A stretch of 64,000 nucleotides of DNA from Terfezia claveryi (GCA_015179025.1 WHUX01000022.1:186001-250000); one strand, 5' to 3'. Counted from the first letter of the stretch, positions 24,145 to 36,285 are shown. Notes: a model not told the origin generated them from the letters alone. Numbers and translations are program-made.

Positions 24145-26939
24145 ATGGCAGCAAATCGATATCCACCGCAATCGATTCAGACCGCGTCCCCCGTGTCTAC
24201 TACACCTTGTGGTAACTCTGGAGGCACCGGTTTTGGGGCTGGAACGGGTGTGGAGCCTTATTCTCCACTCGGAACACCGAATCAATTGGTTGATCCGGAG
24301 ACGATTTATACAAAGCAGAATATAATAGGTGATGCCGCTGGCGGGCTTTATAATATTATGATGCTAACTGTGTCTTACAGGTGGGGGAAGTTTCGGCAAG
24401 GTTTACAAAGGGTAAGCTTTACACTCCCGCTGGTTTTTGGGTTTGTACATTATGGTGGTCTGACGTGATTTGTTTATATAGAGTGGATAAACGAACGGGT
24501 CAATCGGTTGCAATCAAGGTCATTGACGTCGAAAATGCAGAGGATGAAGTGGATGATATTATCCAAGAGATTAATATACTCTCAGAGCTCAATTCACCCT
24601 TTGTCACGAAATACTATGGATCGTACCTCAAGGGGTCGGACTTGTGGATCGTGATGGAATATTGCTCTGGTGGAAGCTGTAGTGACCTGATGAAGCCGGG
24701 GTCCATTGGGGAGGACTACATAACAATTATCATAAGGGAGTTGTTAATGGGGTTGGAGTATTTGCACAGTGACAACAAGCTCCATCGTGATATCAAAGGT
24801 AATTGGTTCCTTCATACTACCGATGATGGATCAATGCTAACGGAAGTAGCTGCCAATATTTTACTTAGCTCAACTGGCCAAGTGAAACTGGCAGATTTTG
24901 GTGTCTCGGGACAACTCTCTGCTACCATGACCAAGAAGAATACATTTGTTGGTACACCCTTTTGGATGGCACCAGAAGTCATTAAGCAATCGGGCTATGA
25001 TCAAAAGGCAGACATATGGTCATTGGGTATTACTGCTATAGAATTGGCCAAGGGGGAGCCGCCATATTCAGATATCCACCCCATGAAAGTGCTGTTCTTG
25101 ATTCCAAAAAACCCTCCACCGATTTTGGAAGGTAACTTTACTCGCCTGTTCAAAGAATTTGTTGAACTGTGCTTGAAGCGTGACCCAAGGGATCGACCGA
25201 CTGCAAAGGAGCTTTTAAGGCACCCATTTGTGAGGAAAGCAAAGAAGACGTATTATTTGACTGAGCTGATTGAGAGGCATGAGCGTTGGGTCATGGAAAA
25301 TGGATCAAAGGAAGATGATGACGAGGATGACGGTGTCACTCCAGTTGCTGCGTCGGCTGATGGGACGGTGGATGACCAGGAGAGTGATCTCTGGGATTTT
25401 GGTACAGTTAGACCTGCTGGTAGGGGGACTACTGCGTTACGATCATTGTCAAAAGCAGGTCATACATCTCGGGCTGCAGGATACGTTATTGAAGAAGGCT
25501 ATTCTGAGAACCAGGACCCTAAGGCTGCGGGTAAACCGTATAGGGATCCATATCAGTCTTCTGATCCAGCAGCGAGGCAAGGACCAACTTCTGTGGTGGG
25601 TAGTGCCAATGATATGCCTCTAGCGATGCCTTCTCATCAACCAAGAGACTCTGGATATGCGTCGTATGACACAGTGAGGGGTTTACGGCTGGAGAAGTCT
25701 ACGCAGCAGGTACCGGTATCGCAGGACCTCAAGCATCCGGATATTCCTTACCCTCAGTCACCGCCATACCACTCACCAAACACGTCCCCTACCAGAGCCC
25801 AGGGATCACCTACGAAGATGGCATTACCTTGCCCCTTGCATGAGGACGATGATGGTGATCGATCCTTACAGGAGGATCTAGCACAGGATTTGAGCTGGAT
25901 GAAACTCACGGAGGGACAAATCCCAGATATGGCACCGAATAATAGGCATCCGAATACCAATGCTATGCCGACGAATGGGGTGCCAGGAGCTGATAATGCA
26001 CCAGTTTTCCATCCTAATAACCAGGCCAATGGTGGATATGTGGAACAACGGCCTAGCTTGACTGCATTCCCGCAGCCACAGATTGATAGGGATAGGTATA
26101 ATATGGAGCCAAAGAGTTCAACGCACAACAGGGATAGGTATGCTCAGGATAATGGGCCTCAAACACCAGTACATACTCCGCGGATGGGACCACAGACCTC
26201 ACCGACAAAGGTTGTAGGACCGCCTCCTGGGTTGGCGTATCCTCAACAACAGCTGCAGGGAATGGGCCACATCCCGCATAATCAGCAACAAGTCCATAAC
26301 CATCCTTCAGGGCCTCATCATGTTAAACAGTCATCATATCAGCAACTCTCCCAAGTCCCCCTGCCACAACTTGAGTCTCCAAAGAAATCTTCTCGACCAG
26401 TACAGCAACAACAGCAGCCTCAGAGTGCTGAAACCGCACCACTTACAGCCCTGAATAATGTACTCATTCCAGCACTGGAAGCCGCGCTAAACAGACGAGC
26501 AACTCATCTGCAACGGAGTATCAGGACAATGGCGAAGCAGAATCCGAATACTGCAAGTGTGCAGATGATGCAGAAGGAGAAACAGCAGGCACATGAGAGA
26601 GTGAAGAGGTTGTGTATTAAGGCTGCGGGGATTTTTAAGGAGATTGAGGAGTGGGATAATCGGGCCCCCGTCGGGATGGGAGGGGAGATCAATGGGTTTT
26701 TGGAGGGTTTTTTGGAGGAATGTCTGGTTAGGGTGGATGCAGAGGATTATGAGGAGGAGAATGGTGCGAGTGTTGGGGGAGGAATCGGGAGTAGTGTTGG
26801 CGCGATGCCGATTCCACCCGGGGGACAGCATCCTGTGGGGGGGCATCATGGCGGGCAGCATCACGGGGGTTATGATCATAGGCAACAGCAGCAGCAACAG
26901 CAGCAACATGGGCAGAGGAGCCATGGGCATAGGGTCTAG
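24145..26939 (+). CDS. KIC1: Germinal-centre (STE20-like) kinase, POD6/Nak1/Kic1 type
   Basis: Ser/Thr kinase of the GCK family; in fungi this class acts upstream of the NDR kinase (Cbk1/COT1) in polarity and septation. Exons: 24145-24328, 24381-24411, 24482-24798 and 24850-26939, total 873 aa. The P-loop [11 protein letters not shown] is built largely from a 31-nt exon. [33 protein letters not shown] and the activation segment [13 protein letters not shown] follow; [16 protein letters not shown] is typical of GCKs. After the kinase (to about residue 325) comes a long Pro/Gln/His-rich tail and, near residues 700-830, a conserved-looking helical block ([20 protein letters not shown]). That long tail favours the Kic1/Nak1/POD6 branch over the shorter Sid1 kinases. 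The third intron (24799-24849) is 51 nt with no stop, so retention would insert 17 residues after HRDIK. Confidence 0.88.
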
Positions 26940-27625
26940 AAGGGATGTCTAAGGTTGAGTTTGACCGGCGGCCAAGACAGAGCAACTGATGCTAATGTGG
27001 ATGTTTGTGATGATGACGAGTATGTGATGAATCCTTTGTGGAAATAAGTCATTGGAAATTGGACTTTTTTTTAACTTTTTGTCTGCTTTTTTCTTCCCCC
27101 TTGTGCTTTTTTCTTTCCTTTTTTGCCTTGCGTTTATTCCTTTGGTTTAATTTATTTATTTTTCTGAGTCAGTGGTGCGTGGCCTCTTTTTTTTTTTTTT
27201 TTTTTTCCTACTTTTTCTTCCTTTTTTTTTCTTTTTTCTTTCTTTTCTTTTTCTTTTCGTTTCTTTTTTTTCCTTCTGTGACGGATTGATTCCTGCGTTT
27301 ATTTCATCAAGTACTTGTGGTTGTGATTGAGCGCTGAGTGTTGAGGTTTGATGAATGTTATATAAATACATACATACATACATACATACATACATACATG
27401 AGTTGCTGAGTTAATTACATTATACCATGCTATTATTATACCATACCATACCTAGCATACCATACCTACCATACATGGTTACTATTTGGATGCTATTGCC
27501 CGTAGAGCTCGACCTCGACTAGGAAAGAGGTGGGTTAATATATTTATATTCTAATGTATGCATGTACACTGTGATGAATTAATGCTAATGATCACCCAAT
27601 ACTCACTTCAAATCTCAGGGTAAGT
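26940..27625. other. 3' region between convergent genes
   Basis: Strongly pyrimidine-rich on the plus strand (27060-27290, long T and CTTT runs), consistent with a kinase 3' UTR, then simple repeats. The minus-strand HCNGP gene ends at the other side. Confidence 0.6.
27367..27398. repeat. (TACA)n microsatellite
   Basis: About eight perfect TACA units. A degenerate relative with ATACC units continues to about 27475. Confidence 0.95.
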
Positions 27626-29035
27626 TCATCGCCTATATCTCTCCCTCTCCCTGTCTCTGTCCCTGTCTCTGTCCCTACTCCTTGACCGAGACCTCGACCG
27701 ATTTATTTTCCGCCTGTCCCATTCCCGCGTTCGGTCTCTATTCCGGTAGTACTCATCTCCACCTCCACCACTCCCACCCCCATTGCGTCTATCATCTCTA
27801 GTTCGAGGCTGTGTTCGGTTTCGATCATACCCCGCTCTCTTCCCCGCATTAAAAGGCCCCCCGCTCGCACTCGCACTCGCGGGATATGGTTGATCTAGCC
27901 CGGCCATAGCTCTTTCTGCTTTACTCTGTCCCCCGCCCCTTCCACCCACACCACCGCCCCTCGTACTCCCACTCCAATTACCAAACTCCGTCCCCTTCTC
28001 CCCGACGAACCCTAATCTCTCCCGGACTACGCCCCTCGCTCTATCTTCCTCAATCCCTCGTTGGCGTTTTTCTAGGACCTCGTTTTGCGACCTCCGGAGT
28101 TCCTCGATGAATCCTCCGCGGTAGGAGCCTTCACCCCAGGCCTCATAATCCCAAATTGACTTGTCCAATCCACTCACGTACTGCTCCGCACTCCACTCCC
28201 CAACCCCCCCATCCCAACCTCGGTATCACCAATCTCAGTGGAAATCCCGACATACCCCATTAGTTTCTCAAGGAGCAGGGGGTTGCGGAGAGAGGAGGAC
28301 TGCACGAGTTTTTGGTTGAAGTGTGTGCCGGTGCGTTTGAGGCGCAGGAAAGTGTGGAATTTGGTGGAGGTCTGTGGGGGAGGGCTGCCGGGGGGAGAGG
28401 GGGGGATCGGGGGGATGGTGTGTGGGAGGGTGAGGGTGTGGATTTGGCTGCGGGTGTGGGAGTACGGGGAGAGTGGGGGGGCGGGGGAGGGGGATGGGGC
28501 ATAGGGGGAGGTGTTTGAGGATTGCGGAGGTAGGGAGGGGCCGAGGATTGCTTCGGGCTCTGGTTGTGGGGTTCGTAGTAATGCAGGACTGGGTGCGGGT
28601 AGAGTAGTTTCGGGCCGGGAGGGAGAGTGTGGGATTGTGATTTTTGCCGTGGGCAGTGAAGGTGGAATTCTGGCGTCTGGAGGCCCGTTCAGCCATGTTA
28701 GCTATGCTACGCGATTATTGGGTGGATGAGTGTAGGATGGGATGAGGCGGACCTTTTTCGACCTCAACCGTGGCTCGAAGAGAGGAGTGGCCATCTCGTA
28801 GGGATACCTATGTGCGCAGGCTGGCATCTCAGAACTGAAAGCATGTAGGAAGCTGAACTGTGCTGTTCAATTGCGCGTGAGGATGGAGCTGGAGCCGGCC
28901 TACCTCTACTGATCCTGAAGCAGGAGTCGCAGCTGCTGGCGCTGCAGCTGGGGTAGGCAGTCGGGCTTGGGCTTCCTCCCCCACCTGCTGCTGCTCGCCA
29001 TCTTCGTCGCTGTCGTAGGATACCAGTCCCAACAT
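27626..29035 (-). CDS. HCNGP/SAP30BP-like nuclear protein, frame break
   Basis: Family of nuclear proteins linked to transcriptional co-repression and splicing (human SAP30BP). The start is MLGLVSYDSDEDGEQQQ (29035), matching the family's N-terminus. The HCNGP block is clear in a frame without its own ATG, about 28450-28200: HTLTLP, PPIPPSPPGSPPP, KFHTFLRLKRTGTHFNQKL and SLRNPLLLEKLMGYVGI. It continues as EWSAEQYVSGLDKSIWDYE and FIEELRRSQNEVLEKRQ in the adjacent frame down to 27626. Between these two halves the frame shifts by one base at a run of seven C (28204-28210); no GT-AG intron I tried repairs it. Intron positions between 28899 and about 28690 are uncertain; one uses branch-like CTAAC and an AG near 28687. 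The tail is Gly- and RS/RD-rich, like splicing proteins. Identity is firm; the exact model is not. Confidence 0.72.
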
Positions 29036-29294
29036 CGTGCCGGGTCGTGAATCGAACGTGGGGTTGGTTTGTTGATATGGTTGTTGATCGGATGCTGGTG
29101 ATTCTCCGTCAGCGGGTGCTGACTAACCGCCTCCCCACAGCTGGCCAGCTCCCACCAGCGTTCGTCACGAATAACTTGTCAGAAACACTTCCCCAGTCCA
29201 TCAATACAGTCTGAGCCTCCGAAGGAAAAGCCAGTCCATTCATAACGTATAGCCCCTAGCTCACCTCCATTCACACGAATTACCCCTCGCCTCC
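29036..29294. promoter_or_regulatory. Divergent promoter region, HCNGP / PRE7
   Basis: Only 259 bp separate the divergent start codons, so the two genes share a compact bidirectional promoter. No specific motif identified. Confidence 0.5.
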
Positions 29295-30180
29295 ATGGCC
29301 TACCTGCACACTGCAAACATCATCTCCGACTTTCCCCCCTCCAACCACCACCATACCTCCGCAGGACCATTCGTCCAGCACCAGGTCTCCCCGTGAGCTC
29401 CACCCTCATGCTGAATAAAATCCCCCAGCTAACTCCTCCCAAAGATACACCGACAACGGCGGCACCATCCTCGGCATCATCGGCGAGGACTTCGCCGTCC
29501 TCGCCGGCGATACCCGCCACACAGAGGGCTATAACATCAACTCCCGGACGGAGAAGAAAGTGCATCGGTTAGGGAAGGAATCGTCGCTAGTGCTTGCCAC
29601 GGTGGGGTTTGGTGCTGATGCGTTGGATTTGGTTGAGACGATGAAGCGGGCTGTTGAGGTTCATATACATATATCTCCCAAACTGTAGGGTCTCTGGAAA
29701 CTAACAGTGGAGCCTACCTAGGACTACAAATTCCATCACAACAAAGAAATGTCACCCCCCGCCGCCGCGCAACTTCTCATGACAATCCTCTACGGCAACC
29801 GCTTCTTCCCCAAGTACGCCTACTGCATACTGGTGGGCATCCACGCTGGGAAAGGCGTTCTCTACTCGTACGACCCCGTCGGATCCTACAGCAAATCGGG
29901 CGAGCGGCGCGCTGCTGCCGGCGCTGCATCGAACCTGATCGTCCCGTTCTTAGATAATCAGGTCGAGCTCAAGAATCAGTACGAGCCGTATGTGTGGGAG
30001 GAGGAGAAGCCCGTGCAGCCGCTGCCGATGGAGAAGGTTAGGAGGCTGGTCAAGGATGCGTTTACGAGTGCAACAGAGAGACATATTGAGGTGGGGGATG
30101 GATTGCAGATAGTTACGGTTGTGGCGAGTGGGGTGGGATGGGGTGTCAGTGAGGAGATGTATGAGTTGAAGAAGGATTAG
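29295..30180 (+). CDS. PRE7: 20S proteasome subunit beta6 (Pre7/PSMB1 type)
   Basis: Non-catalytic beta subunit of the 20S core. Exons: 29295-29392, 29445-29658 and 29722-30180, total 256 aa. The first junction, using donor GTGAGC, gives VSPYTDNGGTILGIIGEDFA, the PSMB1/Pre7 signature; FAVLAGDTRHTEGYNI, AQLLMTILYGNRFFPKYAYC and YSYDPVGSYSKSGERRAAA follow. The position corresponding to the catalytic Thr is not preserved, as expected for beta6. Length is normal. The end converges on the AP-3 delta gene, 481 bp away. Confidence 0.94.
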
Positions 30181-30661
30181 ATTAGATTGGGTGTGTTTGG
30201 AGTGGCTTGGATGGGGAAAGCCAGGAACGCTTAGATATGTATGAATGGAATGCATGTTGTTGATTTGAAGTTGATGAAAATGGATGAGGATTCCCTGGGG
30301 ATTTGATGCATTGATTTAAAAAACTGTGCTTTACAAGGTACTTGTGAACTTGTGATTGCTAGCTTCTATCGTTTACCTGTATTGTATTGAAACGTGTAGA
30401 TATAAAAAGCCCATTCATATTAAACATCCCGCCATGTGCCAAGAACCCTTATCGATAAGCCGCCACCTCATCTAACGTTCAGTTATTCAGGGTAATCCTT
30501 TGCCCTGCATTATAAGGAGTCTTGCTCAATCAAATAATGCATTCATTTGCTCATTTACCAATGTTATATATACATAATCACATAATCCCTCTATTTTCTA
30601 TACTACATTGTAAATCAACTCCATATCCCTACCTACTACATTACTATACCACCAACGCCAC
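30181..30661. other. Convergent 3' region PRE7 / APL5
   Basis: 481 bp between two converging stop codons; AT-rich, holding both 3' UTRs. No other feature seen. Confidence 0.6.
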
Positions 30662-33600
30662 CTACATCTCCCGCTCATCTACGTCACCACCCTCGGCCTT
30701 CTCCTTCTTCTTCTTTTTCTTCTTCACCGCTGTTGATGTTGATGTCGGTGCTTCACCTTCACCTTGGTCCTCCTTTTTCTTCTTCACCTTCTTAACTTTC
30801 GGCTTTTCTACTACGCCTCCTACATCTCCCAGGAAATCCCCCTCCCTTGCAGCTTTCTTCTTCTTTTTCTTCTTCACCACCTCCACCACTCCACCGCCCT
30901 CTACCTCTCCCTCCTTCCCCTTCCCCTTCCCCTTCCTCTTCACAGCACTCCTCGCCTTCTTTGCCTCCTCCGCCGCCACCTCTCTAACCCTCCTCTCCTC
31001 CATCTCCTTTCTAATTCTCTCCACCTCTCTCCTCGCCCTCCTCACCTCCTCCTTCTTCCCCTTCTCTTCCTCATCCTCATCCAGCGAAAACCCCACCAAC
31101 CCACTCCCGGCTCCACGGCCCAAGAGCGGGTGTCTCCCCCCTTTCTTCACGCCCTTCTTCCTCCCCTTCCCATCATCCTCGCCATCACCATCCCCCCTAG
31201 TAATACTACCACTCGGAAAATAAACCTCCTCATCCCTCACAACCTCCACCTTCGGCCCCGCCTTCCTCCCATCAACCCCAGCCAGCAACAAACTCGAGGG
31301 TAAATCCGCGACCCCCAAATCTAGGGGCATAACCGGGATCGCGTCCACATCTACCTCCTCCCCACGGAGGGGGTTCGGTGTTAGAGAAGCACCAACTCTG
31401 GGAGACTCTCCGCCGATGTAAAATGGGTCATTAGCATTCCTCTCCCGTCGCTCGGCTCTCCTTCGTTCGAGGATATCCTTGTCGAGGTATTCCTCGGTCT
31501 GGTATTGATGTTGATAGCTTAATCCCGGCCCACCTCCACCACCTCCACCCCCACGGGACGCTGCATCTATGAATGCCGACGCAGGAAGGAGCTGCTGTGC
31601 CGATTTTTCCGTAGGGGAAGAGAATCTCTGGTAGTAAAACCTCTGCAATTCCGCCTCCGCATCCGTCTCATCCTCCGTCGAATCCCCTATCACCACCGCC
31701 CCAAGCGATAGATCAAACCCCTCCGCCTTTGCCACCAACTCATGCAGCCTCGGATTAATCGGCTCATCCAAATCCAGCCCCGGCGGCAACGGGACCTTCT
31801 TCTGTGCCTTCGGCGCAACGGGGTTCAACTCCTGCCCCACAAACATCTCCGGGATCGCCTGTGTTAGAATCCTCGGTGGCTCGATAATCTCTCTCGAGTG
31901 GCTATACTGCTGCATACCCTGCTGCGCAATCGCCTCAGCAGCAAGCCTAAATAGTTCCAGAAACTCTACCGTCCGTTCCTGGACTTCTAAATCAGGGCTT
32001 GTTGCGTGTGGCTCTAGGAAGCGGATAATCGAGTTCGTGAAGAGGGCTACTGAGCTCTGGCGATGCGGAGTCCAGGGGATCAGGGCACTGCCAGTGACGG
32101 TGGCGTAGATCTTTGGGAGAGCTTGGATGTATATTGCTAGGATATCTGTTGGGAGGACATTCGTGCTTGGCTGAATCATGGCTCCTAGAGTTGATTCGGG
32201 ATCTGAGAGGAGAGAGGAATATTCTCCTACCATCCAGCCAGCGTACAAGAGGACTCTTCTCCCTCCGCCCCCAGCGGCAGGGAACATCCCGTCCCTTCTT
32301 CGCACGAGCAAATCTGCCATCCCCACCGCCTCTGCCCTAACACTCTTGACTCTCACAGCAACATTCCTAAGCTCAAAGCCTATATCCTCACCAACATCCT
32401 TATTGCGCATTCTCCCCTCTTCATCACCCGCATCACCACCCTCATCTTCATCCGCCCCACCATCATAATACTCCCCCGGCACCGCCGCTCCGCTGCTTGC
32501 AGTAACAGGTGGGGTGAACCTCACAAGCTGCACCAACACATCCAGATACCACCCAAAATCCAGGATATTCGCATACATATCTCTACTACACATCTCCAGT
32601 ATCCTTCTAATCACGCCGACTTTATAGCTCTCTGGTAAACTCGGTATTACATCCCCTTTTGCTCCTACTTTCCGCTTGGCTTTTGGCTTCTTGGGCCGGC
32701 CGGTATATGTATCTTCGTCTCCGCTCGGGTAGTACTCCTCGCTATCCCCTTGCTCTTGCTCTGAGCCCGGGGAGGGGGAAGTGGGGGGGCGAAGCTGCCG
32801 CATGAGTCTCGCTACGACGGTTTGTAGGTTCTCCGAGGTGACCATTCCCAAGACGAGTTCGAGCGAGCGCAGGCGGATGGTGATGTCGGGGTCGTCGATG
32901 CAGTCAAGGATGACGTCTTGGTGGAGGGCTACGAGGTGCGCGTGGGTCGAGACAATTTTGGTGAAGGCGAGGAGGCCGACATATTTCACTACCATTGAAT
33001 TAATATATGCAGGTTTGGAGTGAGATTTGGAGGGGGTGAGGAGTACAATTTGAATCTCCCTCGACAAGGAATCCTCGTAGTTTAGTGACGCAGACACTGG
33101 CGAGTTCTTCGCCTTCGGTGGTGTCACCCATTCCGGCCAAGAGGCCCCCGGATATAAGCCCGTTGATGCACTCGTAGAGGAGGGACATGGCGGTGGTGGT
33201 TTTGATGAGGTTAGTTATTGGGGGGACGAGTTTCTTGGTTAGGCGGGGCTCGAGGGGGGTAAGTGTTGCAAACTATCCACCATCCCAATCACATATATCA
33301 GCTCCCACTATCTAACCCAAAGCTTCCAAGGATATTTGTGCATACCAGCTTGATAATCTTAATTGTCATCCAATTATTCCCCGTCCCCGTCAACAACCCA
33401 AACAACTGCGGTGCCAGCGGCAAATAATTCCTCGGATTCTTCCTCGCCAACTCACAAATCACATTCACCGTCGCATTGACCACACTCGGATCACCGTCGT
33501 TCAGCCCCTCCCTTAGCCGTGGCCACGCTGTCCGCAGAAGCTCTGGTGACTGGAGAAAGCACTTGTACATTACTAGTATCGCTTTTTTCCGGATGTATGG

Positions 33601-34317
33601 GTTCGAGTGGTTCATTTTTGTGATTAGCTCGGGGGAGAGGTCCCGCGCGAGGGAGGGCGAGACGATATGACTGAGGCCATTAATGGCGAGGGAGATATCG
33701 TAGGGGGAGGAGGACGAGAGGTCCTATGGCATAGGGGTGTTAGATGGGATGGTTGAATGGATATATGAGGAGGAGGAGGAGGAGGAGGAGGAGCCCGGGG
33801 CGGGAGATAGACCTTTTTGAGTAGATTCGTAGCAAGCATAAGTACATCTGTATGGAGTGTGAAGCTCTGTATGGCAGCTAGATAACCAATTCGTTTCTGG
33901 AGGAATTTGGCAGACGACATGACTTCGAGGACGTGGAAACTAGCCCAGGACATGTCGTGGCCGAACATCTCGAGGTAGATTAGTTTGAGGATGGCAGTGG
34001 CTTTGATGTCTGTAGACGGTGGGAAACAATCAGTCACCCGCCATGGGTATATAGGGAGGTGGTGGGGGCAGTGTAGAGACCTCCATCTTGACTCCGCGCC
34101 TCATTCCTACACTCCTTCAAGTTCTCGAGTATATATGCCCTTTCGTCACCTTTCCGAGCGCGCAGCCCCCGGATGAGGTCGTAGAGGGACTTTTCGAACC
34201 TGCGAGATCGATCACATACAACCATAATTAGCATCACTCTTGAAGCTATTCCGCCTAGCTATCTATCCATCCATCCAATGCACCTCCTCCTACTCCTCCA
34301 AGCTGAGACACTCACAT
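30662..34317 (-). CDS. APL5: AP-3 adaptor complex subunit delta
   Basis: Large subunit of the AP-3 complex, which sorts cargo from Golgi/endosome to the vacuole. Exons: 34317-34316 (2 nt), 34199-34081, 34009-33813, 33723-33346, 33272-33047 and 32988-30662, total 1082 aa. The initiator codon is split: AT, then a 116-nt intron (GTGAGT...CGCAG), then G, giving MFEKSLYDLIRGLRARKGDE, the standard delta-adaptin start. Conserved blocks include YLEMFGHDMSWASFHVLEVM, FLQKRIGYLAAIQSF, HSNPYIRKKAILVMYKCF and LKYVGLLAFTKIVSTHAHLV, all in the adaptin N-terminal trunk. The C-terminal about 150 residues are very rich in Lys/Glu, with KKKKKKK blocks, as in delta subunits. A GGA/GAG microsatellite (about 33764-33793) lies inside the third intron. 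Confidence 0.93.
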
Positions 34318-34813
34318 TGCGATCCCCGTATTAAGGTAAAGCTATCGTAGGGTGTGGTGACGGTACTGGTGGTATAGTATGGATCGTTTCCGTAGCTATC
34401 CCCCACGCAACCTGCGCTGACGTTGAGCCTCTGCGACGGCGACGGCGACGGCGACAAGGACTGATGGGGTATTATGCGTCAAGGTTGAAGACTGCGGAGA
34501 CAGCGGTGGTTTTAGTGGTTGTGCTGATCCGGGATCGGAGTTGCTGCTCACACAGAGTTTCATTGGCAACCTACGTAATGTTGGGGGACTGAGCTGAGGC
34601 GGTTTACAGGGTAATCCTCACACAACAACCGCGTAGGTACGAACCGTGGAACTGAATACGACGATTGCGAATGAGCAAGAAAATAAATAAAAATTATCTT
34701 AAGGAATATAACCCCGACCCCGAGAGGCATACAATCTGCTTTCCTCCTGAAACGGTCCCAGCTGGAGGTTAACAGCTACTATACTTAAAGTCCCTCAATA
34801 TATTACCCATCCT
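34318..34813. other. Intergenic, APL5 promoter
   Basis: 496 bp between APL5 and the upstream minus-strand gene; includes the APL5 5' UTR and promoter. The sequence nearest 34814 is AT-rich. Confidence 0.6.
34433..34455. repeat. GGCGAC short tandem repeat
   Basis: Almost four units of a GGCGAC hexamer, about 120 bp upstream of the APL5 start, probably in its 5' UTR or core promoter. Confidence 0.85.
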
Positions 34814-35500
34814 TCACTCCATCTCACCCTCTTCCTCATTTCCGTTTCCACTTCCCCCTTCCTCATCATCATCCCCACTCCCCTCGCACCCAACCTTCAC
34901 CCCAGACCCCACCACCCCAACCACCCTCCCAAGCTCATCCTCCCACATCCCCAGCACTCTACAAATCTTCTCTTCCAACACCTCCTTCCTCCTCACCACT
35001 TCTGTCAACCTCCCCACCACACCCCCCCTCCACTCCCTGTCCATCACCTCCCCTTCCCCCATCCACTTTCCCGCTCTACGCTTTACAACCTCCTCAACAG
35101 CAGAAATATATCCGTCGAGGACAGCTTTGCGTTTTTTTGCGCGGCGGGCTGCGTTCTGAAGCGGGTTAGTTAGTTAATAATCAATCTGGGTTCCCTGGTG
35201 ATACGGTGAACACACGGCTTTAGCTATATCCCTCAAGACCAGCTCCATTTTCCTGCTTGGGGTAGTAGGCTCAGGGCCTGCTTCTTTGGAAGCGGGCTCG
35301 GCACCAGGTTTTGATAACGTAGAAGAGCTGGATGACCCCTGGGAGAGAGAGAGAGATGTTGAAGGTGAAAGTGAGGGTGAGGGTGAGAGAGCTTTGGCTT
35401 TCCCTTTGCCTTTGCCTGTTATTGGGTTTGCCTCTGATTTCGGTCTGGTGGTTTGGGCGGCTCTGGATCTGGATTTGACGGTGGCAGTTTTGCTGGGCAT
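34814..35500 (-). CDS. Hypothetical basic/coiled-coil protein
   Basis: Not recognised. Exons 35500-35216 and 35155-34814 (60-nt intron with GTGTGT donor and TTCAG acceptor) give 208 aa. The N-terminal 80 residues are Ser/Lys-rich and low complexity, with a KGKGKAKAL stretch. From MELVLRDIAKA on there is a highly charged helical stretch including ARRAKKRKAVLDGYISAVEE and LTEVVRRKEVLEEKICRVLG, likely coiled coil. The C-terminus is acidic (DDDEEGGSGNGNEEEGEME). The ends of the two exons fit only when spliced, which supports a real gene. A small nuclear or chromatin-associated protein is possible, but that is guesswork. Confidence 0.6.
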
Positions 35501-36285
35501 TATGCTGGCTGGAACTGCAAGAGCTGGATATAGGTGTACATATGGTAAACTGGATGACGGGATAGGATCTATTCGATATTGACTTGTAGGAGTACTTGGT
35601 ATGTGCCCCCTCCAAGCTCAGTTGGTTCCTGGGGCTGTGGCTGGAGCTCAAGGGCAGTTGAGCTCGATGGAAAGGATTACCATTTTATGAGATCCACTTC
35701 GCACACAACCACCAACCTGACTACATGTACAAATAAGTACCCTCCACAAGACGAATACAACTGTAATACTGTAGCCAGCCATGAGATCACTGTAGCCAGA
35801 CTACTAATTAGTAGCTTACTTTGTATATCAAGTACAATAAGTTTCCTCGCACTAGGCTGAGCGATATTTGACTAGGTGATACAAGTTCTTCATTGAGGGT
35901 AACACCATTGACATTTGCAAGACCACTGGATTTATTTTGCTCACATTTCTTGCTCACCTATTTACATACCACACAAGTTTGTAATCCCAATAGTGCGCTT
36001 GCCTATGGGAGGCCAGCTGATGTAGATATAGCTAGGATGAAAATAACTTTCATGTGAAGCAGACCAACCCTATATACCTGGCACTGAGTACCTCTCTAAA
36101 AAGAGACAAACTCCTGACTCACCCGACTGTAAACAAGGAATCAAGAACCAGAAAACAAAGATAAACCCTACATTTATACCTGCATCCCGAAACACACTCA
36201 AACCCAATCACGGAAAGTGCACTTCTCAAACATCATGAACATCATGATATCGATCCCAAAATCTCCACACCACCCTTCCACTCTG
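35501..36285. other. Intergenic, no gene recognised
   Basis: 785 bp with the promoter of the orphan protein and the 3' side of the protoglobin gene. An 11-bp direct repeat ACTGTAGCCAG occurs at 35768 and 35789. Confidence 0.5.

Noticed and set aside
30522..31303. Plus-strand frames opposite the AP-3 delta tail
   Set aside because: They are antisense shadows of the Lys/Glu-rich C-terminus, low complexity, and without splice logic.
35768..35803. Duplicated ACTGTAGCCAG followed by CCAGACTA, possibly another mini-element copy
   Set aside because: The repeat is 11 bp, and the 10 bp between the copies (35779-35788) do not resemble the element; only the 8-bp end matches.
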